This document shows, in pieces, positions 35,008 through 42,443 of a DNA stretch of 42,443 nucleotides. The DNA comes from Lachnospiraceae bacterium (GTDB lineage: Bacteria > Bacillota > Clostridia > Lachnospirales > Lachnospiraceae). The notes under the pieces were generated by a model. The model saw only the letters and a list, made by a program, of their open reading frames with translations. It was not told the origin of the DNA and did not search any database. The position numbers and the translations under genes are program-made. The stretch lies in contig JAILHY010000096.1 in the NCBI GenBank assembly GCA_024695575.1, positions 1 through 42,443 of the forward strand. Direction: 5' to 3'. Each line of letters opens with the position of its first letter. Positions within the stretch are counted from its first letter, which is position 1.

Positions 35008-36423
35008 TTATTTCTTTTTTCCTGTTTTCTTAAAAAGATTTAAAAAAAAGTCCCTGATCTTACCGCAGATCCTCTTTAAAAACTCCCAGACGGTCTTTCC
35101 TGCGCGGTAAAAGATGTTGTTCTTCTTGGGCTTTTTCTTACGGGGAACATATTCGTAGGGAATAAATTCGCCTTCGTCGGTTATAGAGCCGACTTTTGAG
35201 TAAGATTTGGGGTCTGTAGGCAGGTCTTTTTTAATAAGCCAGCCATCGGTAACGGAGTTGATACCCGCAAAAATCACCGCTGTAACGGGAACACCGATTA
35301 CCATGCCCACAACACTGAACAGACCGCCGAAAAGCGTGATGGCAAAAATAATCCAGAAGCTGCTTAATCCGGTAGATTCGCTTAAGATCCTTGGACCGAT
35401 GAAATTACCGTCTACCTGCTGCAGAATCAAAATAAATATCAGGAAATACAAAGCTTTAATCGGATCCACCATCAAAATAATGATAATACTGGGTATTGCT
35501 CCGATGTAAGGACCAAAGAAAGGAATTATATTAGTCACACCAACGATAACGCTTACAAGTACGGTGAAAGGAATCTTAAGTATCAGGCAGCCGAAATAAC
35601 AAAGTACGCCGATGATAAGGGAATCGATAACCTTGCCGCCAAAGAAACCGATAAATGTATGATGGGTGTATCTAACGGATTCGATAAACTTGTTTGCTGT
35701 ATTTCTTTCAAAGCATGCGTATGAAAGCCTTATGCCGCCGCGGGCAAATTTTTCTTTTCCGGACATTACATATACGGAAATGATAAGGCCGATGACAAGA
35801 TTCCATAAAAGCTTAACGAACTTAACGATACTGGCTGAAATATTGGCAAGCCAGTTATTGACGTTGGGAAGCAACAACCTCTGAACTGTGGGAAGCGCCA
35901 CATCGGAAAAGAAATTTTCCGTCTCTTCGGTGTAGCTTTGTACAAGCTGAGAAATGAATCTCGAAAGATCGGGATTATCCTGCATAAGCTTGTTAAGCCA
36001 GGTCATCAGGTTGTTTGAATATACAGAATATGAGGAAATAATATTGTAAATACTGTTATACAATTCAGGAACAACCGACTTAAAGAACATATAAACAAGC
36101 CAGATAACCGAGAACATGGTAAGCAATATGGAAATGGTACGGATACGATTGTGACGCGCCTTCTCTTCTGCTTTTTCCATCAGATTAAACTTGGCAAACA
36201 AAGGCTCAACGATCTTATGCTCATACAGATTGAGTAAGGGCGTCATCAAATATGCAAAAACAAAGCCGTAAATAACCGGTGACAGAATCCGATTAATGTT
36301 GGCTATATATCCTTTGATATTGTTAATACGATAAATGCCGAAGAAAACAAGAATAATTGCAAGAGCTGTCAGAAAAATGGTAAGACCTATCTGAAAGTAT
36401 TTCTTTTCAATCTTGAGTTTCAT
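35008..36423 (-). CDS. AI-2E family transporter (PerM/YtvI-like permease)
   Basis: The 471-residue membrane protein has about eight hydrophobic segments. Family landmarks are the N-terminal PVIYGFVFAYLMTPLLN, the central LVIGLIISVYVMSGKEKFA, the GGKVIDSLIIGVLCYFGC segment, NIIPFFGPYIGAIPS and QQVDGNFIGPRILSESTGLS. The C-terminal 60 residues form a basic tail rich in lysine, longer than in typical members. Proteins of this family were named for autoinducer-2 export but include Na+/H+ antiporters and unknown permeases, so the substrate is open. It is monocistronic and divergent from ttcA across 80 bases. Confidence 0.88.
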   Translation of the reverse strand: MKLKIEKKYFQIGLTIFLTALAIILVFFGIYRINNIKGYIANINRILSPVIYGFVFAYLMTPLLNLYEHKIVEPLFAKFNLMEKAEEKARHNRIRTISILLTMFSVIWLVYMFFKSVVPELYNSIYNIISSYSVYSNNLMTWLNKLMQDNPDLSRFISQLVQSYTEETENFFSDVALPTVQRLLLPNVNNWLANISASIVKFVKLLWNLVIGLIISVYVMSGKEKFARGGIRLSYACFERNTANKFIESVRYTHHTFIGFFGGKVIDSLIIGVLCYFGCLILKIPFTVLVSVIVGVTNIIPFFGPYIGAIPSIIIILMVDPIKALYFLIFILILQQVDGNFIGPRILSESTGLSSFWIIFAITLFGGLFSVVGMVIGVPVTAVIFAGINSVTDGWLIKKDLPTDPKSYSKVGSITDEGEFIPYEYVPRKKKPKKNNIFYRAGKTVWEFLKRICGKIRDFFLNLFKKTGKKK

Positions 36424-36449
36424 AAAATGGATGCTCCGATCAATCCAGA

Positions 36450-36455
36450 TTTATA
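36450..36455 (-). promoter_or_regulatory. Possible -10 box for the AI-2E-family transporter gene
   Basis: TATAAA on the minus strand lies about 27 bases before the ATG at 36423. An upstream TTGTGT is only 14 bases away, so the -35 assignment is unsafe. Confidence 0.35.
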
Positions 36456-36466
36456 CTTTAATTAGT

Positions 36467-36497
36467 TTAACACAATATTGTCTGATTGTGGTATATT
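36467..36497 (+). promoter_or_regulatory. ttcA: ttcA promoter, predicted start at the ATG
   Basis: TTAACA (36467-36472) and an extended -10, TGGTATATT (36489-36497), are separated by 19 bases. The first transcribed base would be about 36503-36505, which coincides with the ATG at 36504. Confidence 0.55.
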
Positions 36498-36503
36498 ATT
36501 TGC

Positions 36504-37229
36504 ATGAAATTACAACAATTATTGAGCCTCGTCAGAAGGGCTGCAGATGATTATAAAATGATAACTGAAGGTGACAGGATCGCTGTTGGTATTTCCGGCG
36601 GCAAGGACTCTCTCACTCTTCTTTACGCACTCTCCCACTTGCGTCGCTTCTACCCTAATCACTTTGAACTGGAAGCGATAACCGTGGACCTTGGATTCGG
36701 AAACATGGATTTCTCAGCTGTTTCCCGATTGTGTGAGGAACTTAATGTTAATTACACCATAGAGCACACAGATATTGCCAAGATCATATTTGAAGATCGC
36801 AAAGAATCTAATCCCTGTTCACTTTGCGCCAAGATGAGGAAGGGCGCTTTAAACGATGCAATAAAGAAACTTGGCTGCAACAAGGTGGCATACGCTCACC
36901 ACAAGGATGACGTTGTTGATACCATGATAATGTCTCTTATATATGAAGGAAGATTCAACACCTTTGCACCCGTCACATATTTGGATCGTACGGATCTCTA
37001 CGTAATAAGACCGCTTATATATATGAATGAAGCTGACGTTATCGGCTTCGTTAACAAAAATAATATCCCTGTTGTAAAGAGTTCCTGCCCTGCAGACGGA
37101 TATACCAAACGTCAGTATGTTAACGATCTCATCAGTGATATCAATAAAGATGCTCCGGGGGTCAGAAACCGCATGTTTACGGCAATCCAGGAAAGTACTT
37201 TGAAAGGTTGGGACAATGGCAAACAATAA
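36504..37229 (+). CDS. ttcA: tRNA 2-thiocytidine biosynthesis protein TtcA-like
   Basis: From the ATG at 36504 the product has 241 residues, beginning MKLQQLLSLVRRAADDY. The PP-loop ATP motif SGGKDS is at 31-36, the iron-sulphur CxxC at C105/C108 (NPCSLCAKMRKGAL), a third cysteine is C195 in KSSCPADGY, and AHHKDDVVDT matches the family. These enzymes thiolate C32 of tRNA. An upstream TTG at 36486 would add six residues but falls in the promoter. There is no ribosome site before the ATG, and the mRNA may be leaderless. The 3' end overlaps the recombinase gene by 14 bases. Confidence 0.88.
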   Translation: MKLQQLLSLVRRAADDYKMITEGDRIAVGISGGKDSLTLLYALSHLRRFYPNHFELEAITVDLGFGNMDFSAVSRLCEELNVNYTIEHTDIAKIIFEDRKESNPCSLCAKMRKGALNDAIKKLGCNKVAYAHHKDDVVDTMIMSLIYEGRFNTFAPVTYLDRTDLYVIRPLIYMNEADVIGFVNKNNIPVVKSSCPADGYTKRQYVNDLISDINKDAPGVRNRMFTAIQESTLKGWDNGKQ

Positions 37230-38274
37230 TCTTAGCTATCATGACGAGATAATGCGTGAAAACATTATGAAGCTTCGTGAAATAACAGCTAAGCTTCCGC
37301 CTTTTTGCAAGACTTATTTTCGCGGAATTGAGGAATATACTTCATCCCGTACAAGGCTTTCTTACGCATACGATATTAGGCTTTTCTTTGAATTCCTTAA
37401 GGAAAAGAATCCTTCTTTGAAAAATAAAGAAATTACAGAGTTTGACCTGTCAGTCCTTGATATGGTCAAACGCGAAGATATTGAAGAATATCTGGAATAT
37501 CTTACATTATATGAAAAGAATGACAAAGAAATAACAAACGACGAAAGAGGCAAAGCACGCAAGCTTTCTTCTTTAAGGAGCATGTACAAGTATTTCTACA
37601 CATCGGAGCTTATTTCAACCAACCCTCCGAGCCTTGTTGCAACTCCCAAGATCCATCAAAAAGAAATTATAAGGCTCGAACCCGATGAAGTTGCTACTTT
37701 GCTCGATATGGTGGAGGATGGCGAAAAGCTTACCAAGAGTCAGTTAAAATATCATAACAAGACCAAAGTCAGGGATGTGGCTTTACTTACTCTTCTGCTT
37801 GGTACAGGAATCCGAGTTTCCGAGTGTGTCGGCCTTAATATAAACAATGTGGACTTTAAAACAAACGGTATATTAATTAGAAGAAAAGGCGGCAAGGAAA
37901 CCACGGTTTATTTTGGCGATGAGGTAAGAGATGCATTACTCGATTACCTTGAAATCAGGACACATATAATTCCGGAATCCGGCAGCGAGGATGCATTGTT
38001 TTTATCACTTCAAAATAAAAGACTCTGCGTTCGCAGCGTTGAGAATCTTGTCAAAAAATATGCATCAAACGTCACAAGTCTTAAGAAAATTACTCCTCAT
38101 AAGTTAAGGAGTACCTACGGCACATCTCTTTACAGAGAAACAGGCGATATTTATCTTGTAGCCGATGTCCTGGGACATAAAGACGTTAACACAACCCGTA
38201 AACACTACGCTGCCATCGAGGATGAAAGAAAGCGTTCCGCAGCCAATGTGGTCAAGCTTCGAAGTAAAGAATAA
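37216..38274 (+). CDS. Tyrosine recombinase (XerC/XerD-type)
   Basis: The 352-residue recombinase has an N-terminal SAM-like core-binding domain (about 30-135) and a catalytic domain with R200 (GTGIRVSE), a lysine in RRKGGKETT, H295-x-x-R298 (TPHKLRST), H321 (LGHKD) and nucleophile Y331 (TRKHYA). All active-site residues are intact. The length is about 50 residues above typical XerC/D because of a longer N-terminus and an insert around 100-115. It is co-translated with ttcA (14-base overlap) and is not flanked by phage or integron genes, so a chromosomal Xer role is more likely than an integrase; no dif site was recognised here. Confidence 0.88.
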   Translation: MANNNLSYHDEIMRENIMKLREITAKLPPFCKTYFRGIEEYTSSRTRLSYAYDIRLFFEFLKEKNPSLKNKEITEFDLSVLDMVKREDIEEYLEYLTLYEKNDKEITNDERGKARKLSSLRSMYKYFYTSELISTNPPSLVATPKIHQKEIIRLEPDEVATLLDMVEDGEKLTKSQLKYHNKTKVRDVALLTLLLGTGIRVSECVGLNINNVDFKTNGILIRRKGGKETTVYFGDEVRDALLDYLEIRTHIIPESGSEDALFLSLQNKRLCVRSVENLVKKYASNVTSLKKITPHKLRSTYGTSLYRETGDIYLVADVLGHKDVNTTRKHYAAIEDERKRSAANVVKLRSKE

Positions 38275-38299
38275 GAGGCACAATGTGCCTCTTATTTTA
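38270..38299. terminator. Bidirectional terminator between recombinase and rsfS
   Basis: A perfect 12-base stem, AATAAGAGGCAC (38270-38281) and GTGCCTCTTATT (38285-38296), has a three-base loop and a TTTAT tail; it includes the recombinase stop codon. The minus strand gives an equally strong stem followed by a T-rich CTTTACTTC, serving the rplU-rsfS operon. Confidence 0.88.
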
Positions 38300-38314
38300 T
38301 AGTGTTATCTTTAA

Positions 38315-38650
38315 TCAGTTTACAACTTTGGCGTCCTGCCATACTCGATCAAGATTGTAGAACTCTCTGGCATCCTTATCAAAAAGATGGATCATGTAAT
38401 CGCCATAATCCATAAGTATCCAGGAAGAACCTTCACTGCCTTCGACTTTAAGGCTTCCGGCGCCGGCCTGTGCAAGCTTATCTTCAACTTCATCCACAAC
38501 AGCCTTCATCTGGTTTTCGTTATTACAGGAGGCGATAACAAAATAATCTGCAATGGGTGATAAGTCGCTTATATCGAGAATAACACAGGACTCACCCTTT
38601 TTTTCTTCAATTGCCTGCTTAGCAAGCTTTACATAATCAATAATTTCCAT
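38315..38650 (-). CDS. rsfS: Ribosomal silencing factor RsfS
   Basis: The 111-residue protein binds L14 and blocks 30S-50S joining in starved cells. The conserved core is VILDISDLSPIADYFVIASC, VEGSEGSSWILMDYGDYMIHLF and EFYNLDRVWQDA. It is the last gene of the minus-strand operon, four bases after yqeK, and is followed by the shared terminator. Length is normal. Confidence 0.94.
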   Translation of the reverse strand: MEIIDYVKLAKQAIEEKKGESCVILDISDLSPIADYFVIASCNNENQMKAVVDEVEDKLAQAGAGSLKVEGSEGSSWILMDYGDYMIHLFDKDAREFYNLDRVWQDAKVVN

Positions 38651-38653
38651 GTA

Positions 38654-39244
38654 TTACCGGTTTATTTCCTTTTCCTTGTAATATAAATAGGTCTTCTCGG
38701 TCATGGGGTCAATTACATGACCGGAATTCTTAAGATGTTTCATTGTATCTTCAAGAATCATAAATAAAGCTGAGTCTATATCCGTAAATGCTGTCATTCG
38801 GATCTCATCGATCCTTGGAAGCTTAAGAATGTCACGTCCTGGTTCGATATAGTCGGAAATGTATATGATCTTTTCAAGAAGATTCATATCAGGCTTTCCG
38901 GTTGTATGACATATTATTGCATCTACTATCTCACCGTCGGTAACATGATACTTTTTCATGGTAAAGAAACCGCCAAGCTTTGCGTGAAGCAATCCGGGAT
39001 TCTTTTTCTCGGCTTCGTTGACTGAAATATTGTACTTGGCACAGATGTCAAGATACTCGGAAGAGTCATATGCCTTGGCACAATCGTGAAGAAGTCCCGC
39101 AAGCCTTGCTTTATCCTTGTCAATTCCATACTTCATTGCAAGGGAACATGCGGTAAACTCAACACCCAGAGTGTGCATGTATCTTTCTTCGTCAAGTTTC
39201 CTTGAAAGCTTCTTATGTATTTTGACGATATCGATCTCTTTCAT
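38654..39244 (-). CDS. yqeK: HD-domain diadenosine tetraphosphatase YqeK
   Basis: The 196-residue enzyme hydrolyses Ap4A symmetrically to ADP. The HD metal site is seen in RYMHTLGVEF (H24) and LAGLLHDCAKAY (H53, D54), with later ICHTTG and IIYISDYIEPGRD. Unlike the PgpH-like protein at 1985-3172, this HD site is intact. It lies six bases after nadD in the standard nadD-yqeK-rsfS order. Confidence 0.94.
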   Translation of the reverse strand: MKEIDIVKIHKKLSRKLDEERYMHTLGVEFTACSLAMKYGIDKDKARLAGLLHDCAKAYDSSEYLDICAKYNISVNEAEKKNPGLLHAKLGGFFTMKKYHVTDGEIVDAIICHTTGKPDMNLLEKIIYISDYIEPGRDILKLPRIDEIRMTAFTDIDSALFMILEDTMKHLKNSGHVIDPMTEKTYLYYKEKEINR

Positions 39245-39250
39245 CGGATA

Positions 39251-39862
39251 TTACTGCTCACTTATGTATAACTTGTGTTTCTTGATATATTCAACGGCCT
39301 TGTAGTGAACCATATATCTGATGGATCGTCCGGCTTTGACACGTTCTCTTATCTTGGCAGAATAAAGATCGGTGTATTCAATGGGAAGGATCTGGATCCT
39401 TGCACCGTACTTGTTCTTGTACTCTTCGATGCGGGCATCCATTTCGGCATCCGCAACTTCAACACGTCTGGCAACAAGAATGATGGTATCGGCAAAGATC
39501 TTGTCGACACATTCCCACTTATCCATTTTCATAAGTGTGTCGCCGCCAACGATAAAATAATACTCGTTCTGAGGGTATTTGGCTTTGAGGGCTTCAACTG
39601 TCTCGTAGGGCTGAGACTTGCCGCCTTTGTCGGCTTCAATGGTGGAAAGTGCAAAATGAGAATTATCCTCGATGGATGTACCGGTTATCTCGATTCGAGT
39701 CCAGATATCAGGCATTTCCATTCCATCGGGAATATTGGTGGTAGGGATAAACAAAACCTCGTCAAGACCAACAGTTTCATAGGCGTTCTCTGCAATAAGA
39801 AGATGCCCGAGATGAACAGGATTAAAATATCCGCTCATGATTGCTACTTTCTTTCCGGCCAT
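39251..39862 (-). CDS. nadD: Nicotinate-nucleotide adenylyltransferase
   Basis: The 203-residue enzyme adenylates nicotinate mononucleotide in NAD synthesis. The nucleotidyltransferase motif GYFNPVHLGHLLIAEN has HLGH at residues 17-20. The second motif, normally ISSTxIR, is varied to LYSAKIRERV near the C-terminus; RSIRYMV follows as usual. The start chosen, 39862, follows GGAGG by five bases; an in-frame ATG at 39874 precedes that ribosome site and is rejected. Confidence 0.93.
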   Translation of the reverse strand: MAGKKVAIMSGYFNPVHLGHLLIAENAYETVGLDEVLFIPTTNIPDGMEMPDIWTRIEITGTSIEDNSHFALSTIEADKGGKSQPYETVEALKAKYPQNEYYFIVGGDTLMKMDKWECVDKIFADTIILVARRVEVADAEMDARIEEYKNKYGARIQILPIEYTDLYSAKIRERVKAGRSIRYMVHYKAVEYIKKHKLYISEQ

Positions 39863-39882
39863 AATAACCTCCAAAAGTTAAA

Positions 39883-40173
39883 TTATTTCGGAAGAACAAT
39901 CTTTCCGTCTTTCTTGTTTTCCTTAAAAAGAACTATTTTCTTTCCAATTACCTGAACAACCTCGGCACCTACGCGATCGGCGAGCATACCGGCCATTTCC
40001 TTGGGATCAGCCGCGCAGTTCTTAAGTACGGCGATCTTAATAAGTTCTCTGGCATCCACACATTCTCTTACCGCATCGGTGATCTCGGGTGTGAGTGTGC
40101 TCTTTCCAATCTGAAAAACAGGGTCGAGATTGCTGGCAAGACTTTTTAAAAATGCACGTTGTCTGCTATTCAT
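39883..40173 (-). CDS. yhbY: YhbY-family RNA-binding protein (CRM domain)
   Basis: From the ATG at 40173 (GAGG eight bases upstream) the product has 96 residues, typical of YhbY; a longer frame to 40215 overlaps the end of obg and adds unlike sequence. The CRM domain is recognised by QRAFLKSLASNLDPVFQIGK, LTPEITDAVRECVDARELIKI and GAEVVQVIGKKIVLFKEN. It associates with pre-50S particles. It lies between obg and nadD in the usual order. Confidence 0.93.
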   Translation of the reverse strand: MNSRQRAFLKSLASNLDPVFQIGKSTLTPEITDAVRECVDARELIKIAVLKNCAADPKEMAGMLADRVGAEVVQVIGKKIVLFKENKKDGKIVLPK

Positions 40174-40186
40174 ATAATAAACCTCT

Positions 40187-41524
<1,338 letters not shown>

Positions 41525-41547
41525 AAACGATCAAAAAATCCTTACAA

Positions 41548-41835
41548 TTATTTCTCTTCAACCGGATAAACAGAAGCCTGAGTCTTGCTTCGTCCAACTC
41601 TTTCAAAACGAACAGTACCGGAAACAAGAGCAAATAATGTATCGTCACCACCACGGCCTACGTTAACGCCGGGATGAATCTTGGTTCCACGCTGTCTGTA
41701 AATTATACTTCCGGCTGTAGCGAACTGACCGTCAGCCCTTTTCGCACCAAGTCTCTTGGATTCGGAATCTCTACCGTTCTTGGTAGAACCAACTCCCTTT
41801 TTATGAGCGAAAAATTGAAGGTTCATCTTAATCAT
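41548..41835 (-). CDS. rpmA: Ribosomal protein bL27, with cleavable N-terminal extension
   Basis: The 95-residue protein has the Firmicutes-type pre-sequence MIKMNLQFF followed by [21 protein letters not shown]; processing is expected between F9 and A10, exposing the N-terminus that reaches the peptidyl-transferase centre. [23 protein letters not shown] and [20 protein letters not shown] complete the family. The processing protease gene prp lies immediately upstream and overlaps by four bases. A GGAGGT ribosome site lies inside the prp 3' end. Confidence 0.97.
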   Translation of the reverse strand: MIKMNLQFFAHKKGVGSTKNGRDSESKRLGAKRADGQFATAGSIIYRQRGTKIHPGVNVGRGGDDTLFALVSGTVRFERVGRSKTQASVYPVEEK

Positions 41836-42164
41836 GGTTTACACCTCCTATTTGTCAATCTTAAATACTTCGGATAACTCTCCTGCACACCCTCAAGACC
41901 AAGCTTAAGGCCCTTAAAAAGAAGCTGTGCACTTTCGTTATCATAATCTGTTACCTTGAAATCCATGTAACCGGTTCCCTCATCGGATTTAAACTCGATA
42001 TTCGAATGAAGAAGTTCATCAAAAGAATTGATAGCATTCAAAGTCAAAACTGATATGGCAGAACACACTATATCCTTGCCGGATGCAGCATATCCTGCGT
42101 GATTCTTGGCTTCGAAACCGCAGATCTTATCATGTTCATCAAGGTAAAAAGAAATTGTAGTCAT
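41832..42164 (-). CDS. prp: Ribosomal-processing cysteine protease Prp
   Basis: The 110-residue protease removes the N-terminal extension of bL27. The catalytic pair is H22 ([11 protein letters not shown]) and C34 ([11 protein letters not shown]). The gene sits between rplU and rpmA, the diagnostic position in Firmicutes, and overlaps the rpmA start (ATGA-type). Length is normal. The presence of Prp matches the FF-A cleavage site seen in bL27. Confidence 0.95.
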   Translation of the reverse strand: MTTISFYLDEHDKICGFEAKNHAGYAASGKDIVCSAISVLTLNAINSFDELLHSNIEFKSDEGTGYMDFKVTDYDNESAQLLFKGLKLGLEGVQESYPKYLRLTNRRCKP

Positions 42165-42178
42165 TTTATAACAAACAA

Positions 42179-42443
42179 TTAAGCGTTGATCTTATCAATC
42201 TTAACTTCAGTGTATGCTTGTCTATGACCGTTTTTCTTGTGATAACCGCTTTTTCTCTTATACTTGTAAACGATAACTTTCTTGGCACGATCCTGGTTCA
42301 AAACGGTAGCGGTAACAGTTGCCTTAGCTACAGCTTCGCCTGCGGAAAGTTCCTTATCGCTTACTGCGAGAACCTGATCAAAAGTAACGGACTTGCCAAC
42401 TTCTGCGTCAAGCTTTTCTACGCGGATGACATCACCTTCGGAA
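42179..42443 (-). CDS. rplU: Ribosomal protein bL21, 3' part (5' end outside window)
   Basis: The last 87 residues and the stop codon are present; the N-terminal ~15 residues and the leader are beyond the window. The translation starts SEGDVIRVEKLDAEVG and ends KYKRKSGYHKKNGHRQAYTE then VKIDKINA, which is the bL21 signature. bL21 binds 23S rRNA domain III. It is the first gene of the minus-strand rplU-prp-rpmA-obg-yhbY-nadD-yqeK-rsfS operon. The rplU leader, where regulation may be encoded, cannot be seen. Confidence 0.95.
   Translation of the reverse strand, partial: SEGDVIRVEKLDAEVGKSVTFDQVLAVSDKELSAGEAVAKATVTATVLNQDRAKKVIVYKYKRKSGYHKKNGHRQAYTEVKIDKINA

Noticed and set aside
38270-38296. 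The perfect inverted repeat as a dif or recombinase attachment site
   Set aside because: It includes the stop codon, has a T-rich tail on both strands between convergent genes, and behaves like a bidirectional terminator.
39251-39400. NadD as inactive because ISSTxIR reads LYSAKIR
   Set aside because: The HxGH motif and the rest of the C-terminal motif are intact, and NAD synthesis is essential; this looks like tolerated variation.
39275-39955. A 226-codon open frame on the plus strand opposite nadD and yhbY
   Set aside because: It is fully antisense to two clearly conserved genes, has no ribosome site and no family-like sequence.

Overview
The window is a gene-dense (about 43% G+C), almost entirely chromosomal-core stretch of a low-GC Gram-positive bacterium. 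Gene content and order point to a Clostridia member of the Lachnospiraceae (Butyrivibrio/Roseburia-like); I cannot fix the genus from sequence alone. Supporting signs are the mutS-mutL-miaA-methionine gamma-lyase-like block, the mreBCD-PBP2-minC-rodA-mgsA block, a SepF-based division gene with an upstream HlyD-like gene, the rplU-prp-rpmA-obg-yhbY-nadD-yqeK-rsfS block, strong AGGAGG-type ribosome sites and frequent TTG/GTG starts. No tRNA, rRNA, insertion sequence, phage or CRISPR array was seen.

Layout. (1) 1-10445, plus strand: 3' part of a pyrimidine-nucleoside phosphorylase, PhoH, a shortened PgpH-like membrane protein with a decayed HD site, YbeY, a SpoVB/MurJ-like flippase, two FAD oxidoreductases, a DUF896 protein, 5-formyl-THF cyclo-ligase and MiaB. 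(2) 10460-17209: mutS, mutL, miaA and a PLP enzyme of the methionine gamma-lyase/aluminium-resistance family. (3) 17278-25765: the elongasome operon mreB-mreC-mreD-PBP2-minC-rodA, then mgsA and a lipoprotein D,D-carboxypeptidase; minD and minE are missing between minC and rodA. (4) 25769-28328: own promoter, small P-loop protein, terminator, HlyD-like membrane protein, promoter, sepF, terminator. (5) 28352-31667: aroB, lspA, an RluA-type pseudouridine synthase and a cytidylate-kinase-like protein. (6) 31728-32910: divergent lexA and a LysM small membrane protein that looks like the SOS division inhibitor YneA, with LexA-type operators between them. (7) 33018-36423, minus strand: an orphan glycosidase-like TIM-barrel protein and an AI-2E-family permease. 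(8) 36504-38296, plus strand: ttcA (apparently leaderless) and a tyrosine recombinase. (9) 38315-42443, minus strand: the rplU to rsfS ribosome-assembly operon, cut by the window end in rplU.

Much of the window concerns envelope growth and division: MreBCD/PBP2/RodA elongation, the lone MinC, SepF with its HlyD-like neighbour, the flippase, the D,D-carboxypeptidase, and the YneA-like protein that probably links DNA damage to a division block. The rest is mainly RNA modification and translation quality control (YbeY, MiaA, MiaB, TtcA, RluA-type, Obg, YhbY, RsfS, Prp) and mismatch repair. The clearest departures from expectation are the catalytically decayed c-di-AMP phosphodiesterase-like protein, a MinC that lacks both its MinD gene and the usual MinD-contact motif, the very large insertion in PBP2, and the apparently leaderless ttcA.
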